From DATAPD01 sp036265385 (lineage in GTDB: Bacteria; Acidobacteriota; Terriglobia; Terriglobales; Acidobacteriaceae), in assembly GCA_036265385.1 (NCBI GenBank), contig DATAPD010000042.1:62001-126000 (forward strand): a stretch of DNA of 64,000 nt. The letters are read 5' to 3'. The notes under the pieces are model-generated. The model ran no database searches. It saw only the letters and a program-made list of their open reading frames with translations, and was not told where the DNA came from. Shown here in pieces: positions 41,607-50,394 of the stretch (the first letter of the stretch is position 1; each line of letters starts with the position of its first letter). Made by a program: the position numbers and the translations under genes.

Positions 41607-43184
41607 CTACCTTTTCAGCAAATCGATGGGTTCACGCACATCATGGACTCGAAAATACTTGGCCAATGCTGGGTAACGATTGGCAACTGCCTCGTACATC
41701 GCATAGGCCACATTGCGATAGGACCAATGACCCGCGGGGGTGGTACGCAGTTCAGAGATATAGAGGGCCTCCGCAAAGTCCATCTTGAAGAGGGTTCGCT
41801 TGCGGAAGGCCAGCGGAATCACGTATTGGGCGTTCTCGGCGGGTTCTGCGATCCCCTTCTTCTCGAGTTTTTCAGCAACTGTCCGTGCCCGCGACATCGC
41901 TTCGTCGTAGATCTGCTCGACGCCCCCGGCCCTGAGTTCCTCCGGCATGTCATAGCCATGCAACGTCGTGAAATCCTGCATGATCTGCACACATCGGCGA
42001 TGCCGGTGCATATCGCGGAAACCGCCAATATCCATCAGGATGTCGAATCGAAATTCGGAGCCGGCGCGGAATCCACGGAGTAGCTCATCGTGCTTTCCGC
42101 GATGCCGCAAGCTCAAGTCAATGATCTCTCGTCGGCGGGTCTCGCCTGCATCCTCGACGGCACTTCGCAACTGCCGGTACGAATAATGGCAATGCTCATA
42201 GAGCAGCGACGTCGCCAGTTCCACTTCCAGCGGCTCCTCGTCGAGCATGTCGACCATGGGTGCGTCCTGGATTGCCGCACTCTTCATCAAGTCAGCTGCA
42301 GCCTGCTGCAGCTCGCGCCGGGTCTCGATTTCGTATGGATTCGGGTCGGCATATTTCACGAGTGTGGGCGCGACTCGGACTTCGCGAAGGAGTTCCCGCT
42401 CGGCTCTTTCTCCTAGTTCGGGATTCACATCACGGATGCGTTCCACAAGATCATGCAGTGCATCGGAGTTCGCGTTGTACGCAGGCGAACAGGCGGCTTT
42501 TTTCATCAATTCCGCAAGATCCCGGATTTCTTTGTGAGGATCTGAGAGCAGGTGCGAGAGCTGTGTCTCGAGAGTACGAGCATTCACGATCTCGCCCAAC
42601 GACGTATTTGTGGCTAACGGAAGCAGGTAACGCGAAATGTCGAATGCTCGAGCCTTCAGGGTGCGCTCGTAGGCTTCCTGCTTCATGTCTTCGGGCTTCG
42701 GGGTAATGCTTGCGAGATACCCCGCCATCTTCTCGGAGATTTGCTCGTAGACCGAGAACAGATGATCGATAGTCTCGCGATATAGCGCTCTTGCTTCGCG
42801 GTCGGAGCCGAAGTCCGGAATGTAGTAACCGCTCTTCTTGAAGTCCTGGTATCGAGTTGAACGTTCCTGCCCGTCCCAACGCTGCTCGTCGGCGATCGCG
42901 ATAGCGGCCAGAATGGAGAGTTTCTCGATGGCCAGCGCGATGTGCGCCAGGTCTGCGATTGAGCGGTGGCCATATTGGAAGTAGAAGGTATTGAGAAACT
43001 TCTCGGCCTTCTGGCTGCTGATTTCCTTGAGTGACTCTTTCATCGAGAGAGCCGAGCGCGAATACTTCGCCATGGCGTAAGCCTGCACTTCTGGCTCAAC
43101 GCCATAGACTGCGAACACCTCGACCGCTGGCTTTTCTTGATTTTTTTCGGTGGATGAGAGAGGAGCTGTAGTCACATCAATCAT
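41607..43184 (-). CDS. thyX: FAD-dependent thymidylate synthase, double-domain (ThyX-like)
   Basis: A 525-residue protein, about twice the length of a classical ThyX. The first half carries FQYGHRSIADLAHIALAIEKLS (about residues 70-91) and DGQERSTRYQDF (about 103-114). The second half carries HCHYSYRQLRSAVEDAGETRRREI and the ThyX-type RDMHRHRRCVQIMQDF (about 413-428), with RTTPAGHWSYRNVAY near the end. The two halves look like a duplication in which signature residues are split between the copies. The product would be dTMP from dUMP, methylene-THF and FAD. The start at 43184 lacks a clear ribosome binding site. The protein could be a ThyX relative with another role. Confidence 0.7.
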   Translation of the reverse strand: MIDVTTAPLSSTEKNQEKPAVEVFAVYGVEPEVQAYAMAKYSRSALSMKESLKEISSQKAEKFLNTFYFQYGHRSIADLAHIALAIEKLSILAAIAIADEQRWDGQERSTRYQDFKKSGYYIPDFGSDREARALYRETIDHLFSVYEQISEKMAGYLASITPKPEDMKQEAYERTLKARAFDISRYLLPLATNTSLGEIVNARTLETQLSHLLSDPHKEIRDLAELMKKAACSPAYNANSDALHDLVERIRDVNPELGERAERELLREVRVAPTLVKYADPNPYEIETRRELQQAAADLMKSAAIQDAPMVDMLDEEPLEVELATSLLYEHCHYSYRQLRSAVEDAGETRRREIIDLSLRHRGKHDELLRGFRAGSEFRFDILMDIGGFRDMHRHRRCVQIMQDFTTLHGYDMPEELRAGGVEQIYDEAMSRARTVAEKLEKKGIAEPAENAQYVIPLAFRKRTLFKMDFAEALYISELRTTPAGHWSYRNVAYAMYEAVANRYPALAKYFRVHDVREPIDLLKR

Positions 43185-43360
43185 GGGAGTTTGAACACTT
43201 AATGTAGTACGGGCGCTGTCGTACGTACATGGCAAACGTGCGCGATTCGGCTCGGCAGAGGGGGACTTACCTCTGTTACTTCTCAATTTCGCGCGAATCT
43301 TTTATAAGGGTAATTCATCTTATAAAGGACTCCACAAAAAGGATCCATCTCATTTTCTGC

Positions 43361-44203
43361 ATGGGTGTGTTGCGTACAGTTCTATTCTTGTCTTTTTTGA
43401 GCTCTTTAGCTGTTGGTCAGGCTGTGTTGGCCGGTGTTGATAGCGGGTCTGCGATCCCAAAAGCCGGGGATACGGCTCTTCTGGTCAGGCTAATTTCTCC
43501 ATCGAATTCCGACGGTTTCGCCGCCAGTCTCAGCTCGACTTCTAAGGCATCCGAGTCGCATTTAACCCCTGAGCTTGCCCTAGACGTCTATCAACGGCGC
43601 GCCTCTCAGCAAGGCTCAGACCTGGCCGCCTACTCGGCCGCGACGGTGATCCGCGCCCAGCTGCCCAGAACTTCTCAACAAGGTGAGTTTGAGCTGGAAC
43701 GTCATTACGCCGCTCCGCGGACCCTCGAATTCAAGCCGGTTCGCTACTCTGGCGACAGTTTCGTAAAAAGCAACATCATCGCCCGGTTGCTCCAATCTGA
43801 GGTCGATCACGTCCAAAAAGGCGATACCGTCGCTACGGCGATCATCCCAGCGAATTACAAATTTTCCTACAAAGGTACCGCGCAAGTTGCTGGACGTGAC
43901 ACCTACGTTTATCAACTCAAGCCACACAAAAATCGCGTGGGCCTTTTCAAAGGGCGCGTCTTCCTCGACGCTTCTACAGGAAGCCTTGTTCGCACCGAAG
44001 GGAAAATAGTCAAGTCGCCTTCATTTTTCGTGAAGAACATCGAGTTTCTGCAAGACTTCGCCGATTTTGGACGCTTCACTTTCCCGGTCCGGCTCCACTC
44101 GGAAGCGACTGCTCGTATCGTCGGACGCACAATCGTGGATATCGAGAATCGCGATTTCCAACCGGTTGCTAGCACGGTCGAGACAGCCCGTGCGGGTCAA
44201 TGA
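43361..44203 (+). CDS. Exported protein of unknown function (LolA/RseB-like fold possible)
   Basis: A 280-residue protein with a signal peptide (VLRTVLFLSFLSSLAVGQA). The C-terminal half, YKGTAQVAGRDTYVYQLKPHKNRVGLFKGRVFLDASTGSLVRTEGK then FTFPVRLHSEATARIVGRTIVDIENRDF, has the long antiparallel beta character of the LolA/LppX/RseB superfamily, where a half-barrel holds a lipid. I call this only a possibility. The frame is open upstream to 43229, but the signal peptide places the start at 43361. It is divergent from thyX. Confidence 0.6.
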   Translation: MGVLRTVLFLSFLSSLAVGQAVLAGVDSGSAIPKAGDTALLVRLISPSNSDGFAASLSSTSKASESHLTPELALDVYQRRASQQGSDLAAYSAATVIRAQLPRTSQQGEFELERHYAAPRTLEFKPVRYSGDSFVKSNIIARLLQSEVDHVQKGDTVATAIIPANYKFSYKGTAQVAGRDTYVYQLKPHKNRVGLFKGRVFLDASTGSLVRTEGKIVKSPSFFVKNIEFLQDFADFGRFTFPVRLHSEATARIVGRTIVDIENRDFQPVASTVETARAGQ

Positions 44204-44275
44204 TCTCGCCGTTTCGAGATCCATGCCCGAGTTGATTCAAAAGACGTCACGCCAGCAGTGAAATAGAATTTCTTC

Positions 44276-45007
44276 ATGCACCGTCTGCTGCGGGTGACCG
44301 CTCACCGTCCTTGGCCTGTTCCCGATCGACCATGGATTATGCGGCAGAACTGGCACGATTTGTTGTTCATGCACTGGCCGCTCCCACCTCAAGATTTGCG
44401 GCCGCTGGTTCCCGCACAGCTCGAGCTCGATTTATACGGTGACCAAGCCTGGATCGGTGTGGTGCCGTTCTGGATGAGCGGCATTCGCAAGCGTGGGCTC
44501 CCTCCCATGCCAGGCTTATCGCGTTTTCCTGAGCTCAACGTACGAACTTATGTTCGCTGTGGGAAAAAAGCGGGTGTGTACTTCTTCAGCCTCGATGCTG
44601 CAAACTCCACGGCTGTCTGGGCAGCCCGCAAGTTTTATCACCTGCCGTATTTTCGGGCTGAAATGCGCGCTGAGGAACGCGGTGAAGAAATTGTGTATTC
44701 CTCACGAAGACTCGAGAGTTCTGCGGAATACTCTGGCCGGTATCATCCCGTGAGCGACGTAAAACTACGCGTCAAGGGCTCGCTCGAGCACTTCCTCACG
44801 GAGCGCTACTGCTTATACACCATTTCGGAAGGCGAAGTTTATTGCGGGGATATTCACCACCCACCGTGGCCTTTGCAGGACGCTATTGCAAACGTGACTA
44901 AAAATTCGATGGCTACAGCTGTTGGCATTACTCTTCCGCCCGCTGCGCCACTACTGCATTTCGCGAAAAGGCTCGAAATTCTGATCTGGCCGCTAGAGCG
45001 CGTGTGA
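44276..45007 (+). CDS. DUF2071 (YqjF) family protein
   Basis: A 243-residue soluble protein of the DUF2071 family. The signature blocks are MRQNWHDLLFMHWPLPPQDLRPLVPAQLELDLYGDQAWIGVVPFWMSGIRKRGLPPMPGLSRFPELNVRTYVR (about residues 22-94) and GVYFFSLDAANSTAVWAARKFYHLPYF (about 99-125). Its fold is related to acetoacetate decarboxylase. Bacillus YqjF has been linked to reaction with nitrotoluene catabolites, but no general function is established. It appears to be a single gene, with the antiporter starting 111 nt later. Confidence 0.85.
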   Translation: MHRLLRVTAHRPWPVPDRPWIMRQNWHDLLFMHWPLPPQDLRPLVPAQLELDLYGDQAWIGVVPFWMSGIRKRGLPPMPGLSRFPELNVRTYVRCGKKAGVYFFSLDAANSTAVWAARKFYHLPYFRAEMRAEERGEEIVYSSRRLESSAEYSGRYHPVSDVKLRVKGSLEHFLTERYCLYTISEGEVYCGDIHHPPWPLQDAIANVTKNSMATAVGITLPPAAPLLHFAKRLEILIWPLERV

Positions 45008-45118
45008 AGTTCAATACTTCAAAGCGCCAAGAAACGACACACATCAAGTGCGTCGAAATGTGCAGCTCTCAGTTTTCATTGATCGTGCTCTGATCGTTCA
45101 CTATGCTTGAATCTCGCG

Positions 45119-46327
45119 ATGGAGCATGGCCCACAAACACTCCTGTTGGAGATGTTCGCAATCTTTCTCGCCGCAAAGGTGACAGGCGAGATTTTCGAGC
45201 GGCTTAGTCTGCCTGCGGTGTTAGGTGAAATCCTGGCGGGAGCACTCATCGGGCCTTTCGCCTTGGGATGGGTGCAACCGAGTGAGTTCACTCACTCAAT
45301 CGCTGAAGTAGGTGCGATTTTTGTTCTCTTTCACGCGGGACTTGAGACCAGCCCCAACGATCTGATCCGTGTAGGTCCCAAAGCTTTGCTGGTCGCGGTA
45401 TGCGGCATCATCGTCCCGTTCGGCCTTGGTTACGGCTACATGCACTTGCGCGGGGATGGATTGACCGAATCCATTTTCGTTGGAGCCGCCATGGTCGCGA
45501 CCAGCGTTGGAATCACAGCACGTGTGCTTGGGGATCTCGGCGTGCTCTCAAGTTCGACGGCGAAGATCATACTCGGCGCTGCTGTGTTCGATGACATTTT
45601 AGGAATGCTCCTTCTCGCGGTTGTCGAAGGCCTCGCGCGTGCCGGCGGAGTGCAATGGATCAAACTCGGAGTAGTCGCAGTTGAAGCTGTTGCGTTCGCG
45701 CTTTTCATGATCTTTGTTGGCCCGCATATCGTGCGGCGCGCCAGTTCGCGCGTTGAGAATCTTTCAACGCGGCATGCGTCCCTGATTGTTGCCTTGATCG
45801 TGTGTCTCTTCCTGTCGTGGCTCTCGTCCGTAATCGGAATGGCTGCGATTATCGGCGCATTTTTTGCAGGCATGATTTTTGCCGATTATGCAGGCGACTG
45901 GCATTTATTACCGCGTGTTCATGCGATTACAGAATTCTTGGGACCATTCTTTTTCTTTTCCATTGGGGGGCAGTTGAATGCACGTCTGTTCAACGGTGAG
46001 CTGCTGGTTGCCGCGACAGTAATCACTCTGTTGGCGATCTTTTCGAAAGTGCTTGGATGCGGCCTGCCTGTCCTCAAGGACGGCTGGCACTCCTTTTTTG
46101 CGGTTGGGGTTGGCATGATGCCGCGAGGCGAGGTTGCGCTCATCATTGCTCTGGTCGGCCTTAACTCTCGAATCGTGACTCAATCTACCTACGCAATTGT
46201 GGTGTTCATGACCGCGATCACCACGCTACTGGCACCGCCTGTACTACGTCACATCTTCCGACCGGAACGCTTGTCTGCCCTACAAGAGCGCATTCGAGAA
46301 GAAGTTGAAGAATCTCCTGTTCTCTAA
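45119..46327 (+). CDS. Cation:proton antiporter, CPA2 family
   Basis: A 402-residue integral membrane protein with about twelve helices, of the NhaP/KefB (CPA2) type. It shows LSLPAVLGEILAGALIGPF (about residues 29-47), the helix with HAGLETSPNDL (about 76-86), GAAMVATSVGITARVLGDLG (about 121-140) and the ion-binding aspartate pair in AAVFDDILGMLLLAVV (about 153-168). The C-terminal regulatory TrkA-N domain of KefB is absent. It exchanges Na+ or K+ for protons. The frame begins with TTG 12 nt earlier (45107). The ATG at 45119 is used, without a strong ribosome binding site either way. Confidence 0.85.
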   Translation: MEHGPQTLLLEMFAIFLAAKVTGEIFERLSLPAVLGEILAGALIGPFALGWVQPSEFTHSIAEVGAIFVLFHAGLETSPNDLIRVGPKALLVAVCGIIVPFGLGYGYMHLRGDGLTESIFVGAAMVATSVGITARVLGDLGVLSSSTAKIILGAAVFDDILGMLLLAVVEGLARAGGVQWIKLGVVAVEAVAFALFMIFVGPHIVRRASSRVENLSTRHASLIVALIVCLFLSWLSSVIGMAAIIGAFFAGMIFADYAGDWHLLPRVHAITEFLGPFFFFSIGGQLNARLFNGELLVAATVITLLAIFSKVLGCGLPVLKDGWHSFFAVGVGMMPRGEVALIIALVGLNSRIVTQSTYAIVVFMTAITTLLAPPVLRHIFRPERLSALQERIREEVEESPVL

Positions 46328-46388
46328 CCACTTGCGCACTCATCTCATTTGCTTCGATTTATAATCCCGGTTCACTCAGGAGCACTGC

Positions 46389-47132
46389 ATGACGTTAGAA
46401 GGACGTGTTGCGCTGGTCACGGGCGCTTCGCAGGGCATTGGACATGCCATCGCACTACGTTTGGCATCAGCGGGCGCGAACGTGGCTGTTGCTGCCCGAA
46501 ATCAAGAAAAACTGGATGCGTTGGTGCAGCAGATTACAGCGACGGGCGGGAAAGCAGTTGCATTCACGCTCGACGTGGCTGACGAAGAACAGATCAAGTC
46601 TGTTTTCAAAAATGTGATCGCGCAGTTTGGAAAGATCGAGATTCTGGTCAACAACGCCGGCATCACTCGCGACCAGCTGGTGATGCGAATGAAACGCGCT
46701 GATTGGGACGCTGTAATCAACACAAACCTGACGTCCGCCTATCTCTGCACACAGCAGGCGATCAGTTCCATGCTGAAGCAACGTTGGGGCCGGATCATCA
46801 ACGTAACGAGCATCTTCGGCCAGATCGGACAGGCGGGGCAAGCAAACTACGCTTCATCGAAAGCCGGGCTGATTGGGCTCACGAAAGCGATTGCCCGCGA
46901 AGTGGGATCACGCAACATCACGTGCAATGCCGTGGCGCCGGGATTTATCGAGACTAGTATGACATCGGTGTTGGGCGACGAATTCAAACAACATGCGCTG
47001 AAGAACATTCCGCTTGGTCGAATTGGAACTCCTGAAGATGTGGCTCACGCGGTTGCTTTTTTAGCCTCAGATGATGCGTCCTACATTACCGGACATGTGC
47101 TCGACATCAATGGTGGTTTGCACATGGGTTAG
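46389..47132 (+). CDS. fabG: 3-oxoacyl-ACP reductase
   Basis: A 247-residue short-chain dehydrogenase. The cofactor loop is TGASQGIGHAIALRLA (about residues 11-26), NNAGITRDQLVMRMKRADWD (about 86-105) is the FabG-type active-site approach, the catalytic Ser/Tyr/Lys set is NVTSIFG and YASSKAGLIG (about 138 and 151-160), and the C-terminus has DINGGLHMG. The KxxWD and the RDQLVMRM segment are characteristic of FabG rather than general SDRs. It catalyses the first reduction in fatty-acid elongation. AGGAGC precedes the ATG. The following small membrane gene begins 12 nt after the stop and is likely co-transcribed. Confidence 0.9.
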   Translation: MTLEGRVALVTGASQGIGHAIALRLASAGANVAVAARNQEKLDALVQQITATGGKAVAFTLDVADEEQIKSVFKNVIAQFGKIEILVNNAGITRDQLVMRMKRADWDAVINTNLTSAYLCTQQAISSMLKQRWGRIINVTSIFGQIGQAGQANYASSKAGLIGLTKAIAREVGSRNITCNAVAPGFIETSMTSVLGDEFKQHALKNIPLGRIGTPEDVAHAVAFLASDDASYITGHVLDINGGLHMG

Positions 47133-47144
47133 TGGCTGCTCTCC

Positions 47145-47543
47145 ATGATCTATTTGCTTTACGTCGTCGTAAAACTGCTCGCGTACTCTGCCTGGTGTTG
47201 GGTAGGGCTGCGATGGCTACGCAACGTAGGATCAATCGGCGCTGCGTCAGGTTATGGAATTTTGCGGCTTTGCGTCGGCATTGTTTTCGGCGTTGTCATC
47301 TTTTTCAGCTACCAACCACCGGCGAACAACCTTTTGACGCCGTACGTTGAAATCTATGTGCCCATTCGCCTACTAGAATGGCTCATTATTGCCGGAGTCT
47401 TCGCGATGAAGTCCGCTACTTCCTTGCCAAGAGGGAAGGCATTGCTCTGGTGCCTCGGCGGAATCCTTGTATCCTTCGCAGCCGACCTTGCATCCCCTGA
47501 AGGGGTGGCCGGTCATTTCTGCATCGGGCGCTGCCTTTGCTGA
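47145..47543 (+). CDS. Small membrane protein of unknown function
   Basis: A 132-residue integral membrane protein with four hydrophobic segments (about residues 1-20, 38-56, 72-88 and 95-112) and a Cys-rich end (FCIGRCLC). I do not recognise a family. It starts 12 nt after fabG and ends 16 nt before the GNAT gene, so it is probably in an operon with them. The last 20 residues leave the hydrophobic pattern and may result from a frame disturbance, since another frame is also open over 47467-47560. Confidence 0.55.
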   Translation: MIYLLYVVVKLLAYSAWCWVGLRWLRNVGSIGAASGYGILRLCVGIVFGVVIFFSYQPPANNLLTPYVEIYVPIRLLEWLIIAGVFAMKSATSLPRGKALLWCLGGILVSFAADLASPEGVAGHFCIGRCLC

Positions 47544-47559
47544 CCCTAGGGGATATCTA

Positions 47560-48069
47560 ATGAGTGTGGGAATTAGTTCTGCGACCGAGTTCGTGATTAA
47601 ACAGGCCGAAACTCCTGCGGATATCGCGCGGGTCCGCGAGCTCTTTCAGGAATACGCAAAGGCTCTCGGCTTCAGTCTGTGTTTTCAGGGCTTCGATAAA
47701 GAAGTAGCCGAACTTCCAGGTGATTACGCTGCACCTGCAGGCCGTCTTCTGCTGGCAACATGCGATAGTCGACTTGCAGGGTGCGTGGCGCTGCATCCTT
47801 TAGCGAACCCGGGATCCGATCAATGTCTTTGCGAGATGAAGCGTCTTTACCTCCGACCGGAATTTCGCGGAAAAAGGCTCGGCCGAATACTTGCGGAGCG
47901 GATTATCGAGGAAGCGCGCTCGGTTGGATACAGTCACATGCGTCTGGATACCATCGCTTCGACCATGTCAGATGCGGTTGTCCTCTATCGAAAGCTCGGT
48001 TTCCGGGAAATCGCTCCCTATCGGGAAAACCCGATTGCCAGCGCTCTGTACATGGAGTTGAATCTCTAA
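47560..48069 (+). CDS. GNAT family N-acetyltransferase
   Basis: A 169-residue GNAT acetyltransferase. Acetyl-CoA binding is indicated by MKRLYLRPEFRGKRLGRILAERIIEEARSVGY (about residues 90-121), with the RGKRLG pyrophosphate loop, and the C-terminal LYRKLGFREIAPY (about 146-158) is typical. The substrate is unknown. It has an AGGGGATATCT ribosome binding site before the ATG at 47560 and sits behind the small membrane gene. Confidence 0.82.
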   Translation: MSVGISSATEFVIKQAETPADIARVRELFQEYAKALGFSLCFQGFDKEVAELPGDYAAPAGRLLLATCDSRLAGCVALHPLANPGSDQCLCEMKRLYLRPEFRGKRLGRILAERIIEEARSVGYSHMRLDTIASTMSDAVVLYRKLGFREIAPYRENPIASALYMELNL

Positions 48070-48125
48070 ATTGCCGATCTCTGTTGAGTGATGCGGCAAC
48101 CAGCTCACAAATCTGAAGGAGCACT

Positions 48126-48869
48126 ATGAAGCACGCGATCCTATTCACCCTCTTTTTCGCGTTTACTCTTGCCGCGTTCGCGGCTGACGGAAAATCTGTT
48201 TCTTATAAGTCCGGCGACGAAACTGTGCAGGGCATGTTGTATTCCCCCGCAGGCAACGGACCTTTTCCGGCGCTGGTTGTGATCCATGAGTGGTGGGGAT
48301 TAAATGACTGGGTAAAGGAGCAGGCATCGAAGCTTGCCGATCAAGGGTACGTCACGCTTGCGCTCGATCTCTACCGCGGCAAGGTTGCGACGTCTCCCGA
48401 TATGGCGCACGAACTAATGCGCGGAGTGCCTGATGATCGCGCCGGCCGCGACCTGCATGCTGCAGTGGAATTCCTGCAATCGCAATCGAACGTCAACAAA
48501 CAGAGACTCGGCGTCATTGGATGGTGCATGGGCGGTGGTTACGCGCTAAACGCAGCATTGAACGAACCGAATCTCAAAGCTGCGGTCATCAACTATGGCC
48601 ACCTCGCCACGGACAAGGCGCAGCTCGCAAAACTGAATGCGGCGGTTTTGGGAATCTTTGGCGCGAAGGATCGGGGGATTCCAGTTGATGACGTAAACAA
48701 ATTCGCGGACGCCCTGAAGCAGGCCGGCAAAAAAGTCGAAATCAAGATTTATCCTGACGCGGGACACGCTTTCGAGAACCCCAACAACAAAGAGGGATAT
48801 CGCGGGGAGGATGCAGCGGACGCGTGGACGCGCACTGTTAGTTTTTTGGCGGCTCAACTGAAGAGCTGA
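48126..48869 (+). CDS. Dienelactone hydrolase family protein, exported
   Basis: A 247-residue alpha/beta hydrolase with a signal peptide (AILFTLFFAFTLAAFAADG). The DLH catalytic set is complete: the glutamate in IHEWWGLN (about residue 55), the nucleophile cysteine in GWCMGGGYAL (about residue 139), the aspartate in GAKDRGI (about 181) and the histidine in PDAGHAFEN (about 218). Cytoplasmic relatives open the dienelactone ring in aromatic degradation. An exported version suggests another ester or lactone substrate. GAAGGAGC precedes the ATG. The gene probably ends the cluster beginning with fabG. Confidence 0.88.
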   Translation: MKHAILFTLFFAFTLAAFAADGKSVSYKSGDETVQGMLYSPAGNGPFPALVVIHEWWGLNDWVKEQASKLADQGYVTLALDLYRGKVATSPDMAHELMRGVPDDRAGRDLHAAVEFLQSQSNVNKQRLGVIGWCMGGGYALNAALNEPNLKAAVINYGHLATDKAQLAKLNAAVLGIFGAKDRGIPVDDVNKFADALKQAGKKVEIKIYPDAGHAFENPNNKEGYRGEDAADAWTRTVSFLAAQLKS

Positions 48870-48928
48870 TGCTTTGTTGATTCATGAGGGAAAGAGATGA
48901 CCGCGACCCTCAGGTCAAATACGAAATA

Positions 48929-48948
48929 CGTCACATTGACTTGTGACG
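48929..48948 (+). promoter_or_regulatory. Perfect inverted repeat before the XRE regulator
   Basis: CGTCACA (48929-48935), a 6-nt spacer TTGACT, and TGTGACG (48942-48948) form a perfect 7-6-7 palindrome. The spacer is itself a good -35 box, so a protein bound here would cover the promoter. Another CGTCACA lies at about 48969. The same half-site is found in the polyferredoxin promoter (10221). It may be the operator of the XRE protein downstream. Confidence 0.5.
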
Positions 48949-49077
48949 GTTTTCGATAAAAGAACTCACGTCACATGCAGTGGAAATCTTAATCAATTTC
49001 CTCTTGCCAGACGGTACTACTCTGGTTACTATGCAGCCTATCTTCGCGAGCCTCGGCAGGCTTTTTTCGATCCGCGT

Positions 49078-49428
49078 ATGAACATCGGCGAGACCATCCG
49101 AAACTACCGGCTGCAAAAAGGAATGTCGCAAGGCGACATCGAAAAGCGCACCGGACTTCTACGCTGCTATCTCTCCCGTGTCGAAAACGGACACACCATT
49201 CCGTCGCTTGATACTTTGTCAAAGATTGCAGGGGCGATGGAACTCCCGCTTTCGCAGTTTTTCTCGGAGTCCGGACACACGAATGGCAACAAGGGATTAC
49301 CCCAGCTCTCCGACGACGAAGTCCGCTTTCTAAGCCAGATTCGTCGCTATGCAACTAGTCTCAACGACAGCGATCGCAAGCTGGTGCTAGCCATGGTCAA
49401 AAAGATGGCCGCGAGCGCCGCTCGCTAG
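49078..49428 (+). CDS. XRE family transcriptional regulator
   Basis: A 116-residue regulator. The N-terminal HTH (MNIGETIRNYRLQKGMSQGDIEKRTGLLRCYLSRVENGHTIPSLDTLSKIAGAMELPLSQFF, residues 1-62) is a Cro/C1 type domain with recognition helix near LRCYLSRVENG. The C-terminal helical part (LSDDEVRFLSQIRRYATSLNDSDRKLVLAMVKKMA) is likely for dimerisation. It resembles SinR-like regulators of acidobacteria. The frame is open back to 48943, but the HTH starts at 49078. The leader is long (about 130 nt after the inverted repeat), with no strong ribosome binding site. Confidence 0.82.
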   Translation: MNIGETIRNYRLQKGMSQGDIEKRTGLLRCYLSRVENGHTIPSLDTLSKIAGAMELPLSQFFSESGHTNGNKGLPQLSDDEVRFLSQIRRYATSLNDSDRKLVLAMVKKMAASAAR

Positions 49429-49470
49429 CAACCGTTTCTGTAACGATTCTGATAACTTCTGCGCAAAATT

Positions 49471-50379
49471 TTACGACAGGATTTCTCGTGCCAGCAGGAA
49501 CGTGTTGGCATGCGCTCGTGCGGTGAGCTCGATTGGAACTGAGTATCCACCACCTAAAGTGATCACAAACGGGAGTTCTCGTTTCCGCACTGACTCGAAT
49601 ACCACCCGATCGCGTTGATGGAGCCCTTCGGGTGAGAGCGCCAACCTACCCAGTGCATCGGACTTCAGGACATCTACGCCAGCCTGGTAGAAAATAATCT
49701 GCGGCTTGAAAGCCCAAACTCGTGGCAGCGCTTCAAGCAAAATTTGAAGGTATGCATCGTCCCCGACGCCCGCATCCAGGGCGATATCAAATTTGCTGAT
49801 TTGTTTGCGGAGCGGGAAATTGTTTTTGCAGTGAATTGAGAACGTGAGCACTGATGGATCGTCCTGGAAAATTTGAGCAGTGCCATCCCCCTGGTGAACG
49901 TCCAAATCGATTACAGCAAATCTCTCGAATCTACGCGCAGCCTGGAGCTTGCGGATGGCAACCGCAATGTCATTGAAGATGCAGAAACCGGCTCCTTCCG
50001 CATAGAAGGCGTGGTGCGTGCCACCCGCGAGGGTGCCTCCCCAACCGTTTTTGAGCGCCTCATCGGTCGCTGCGAGCGTTGCCCCCACGGAAGCGAGAGT
50101 GCGTTTCACGAGTTCAGGCGACCAGGGAAAGCCGATTCGCCGAATGGCGGCGTCGGAGAGCCGTCCACGAACGAAGTCTTCGACGTAGGCTGGATCGTGA
50201 CTGAGTTTGATGGTCGTCAGATCAGACAAGGGCGCCGGCTCGAATTGAAAGAATCCGGTACGCTCGAGCAGGTCGCGCAGCATGCGGTACTTGGCAATCG
50301 GAAACTTGTGTCCGGTTGGAAGGGGTAGCGCGTGCGAATCGGTGTAGTACAAACGCGGTAGGCTTGGATTCTCAGACAA
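49471..50379 (-). CDS. Histone deacetylase superfamily protein
   Basis: A 302-residue zinc hydrolase of the arginase/deacetylase fold. GGTHHAFYAEGAGFCIFND (about residues 119-137) carries the histidine pair, IDLDVHQGDGT (about 157-167) the zinc-binding aspartate-histidine and the charge-relay aspartate, and YQAGVDVLKSDALG (about 234-247) the third metal ligand and activating tyrosine region. It resembles class IIa/IV deacetylase-like bacterial proteins acting on acetylated polyamines, acetoin-related targets or protein lysines. The start is TTG and no ATG is available near it. It may share a transcript with the AsmA-like gene just upstream (15 nt away). Confidence 0.85.
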   Translation of the reverse strand: MSENPSLPRLYYTDSHALPLPTGHKFPIAKYRMLRDLLERTGFFQFEPAPLSDLTTIKLSHDPAYVEDFVRGRLSDAAIRRIGFPWSPELVKRTLASVGATLAATDEALKNGWGGTLAGGTHHAFYAEGAGFCIFNDIAVAIRKLQAARRFERFAVIDLDVHQGDGTAQIFQDDPSVLTFSIHCKNNFPLRKQISKFDIALDAGVGDDAYLQILLEALPRVWAFKPQIIFYQAGVDVLKSDALGRLALSPEGLHQRDRVVFESVRKRELPFVITLGGGYSVPIELTARAHANTFLLAREILS

Positions 50380-50394
50380 GTGGATTCGCTGTTA

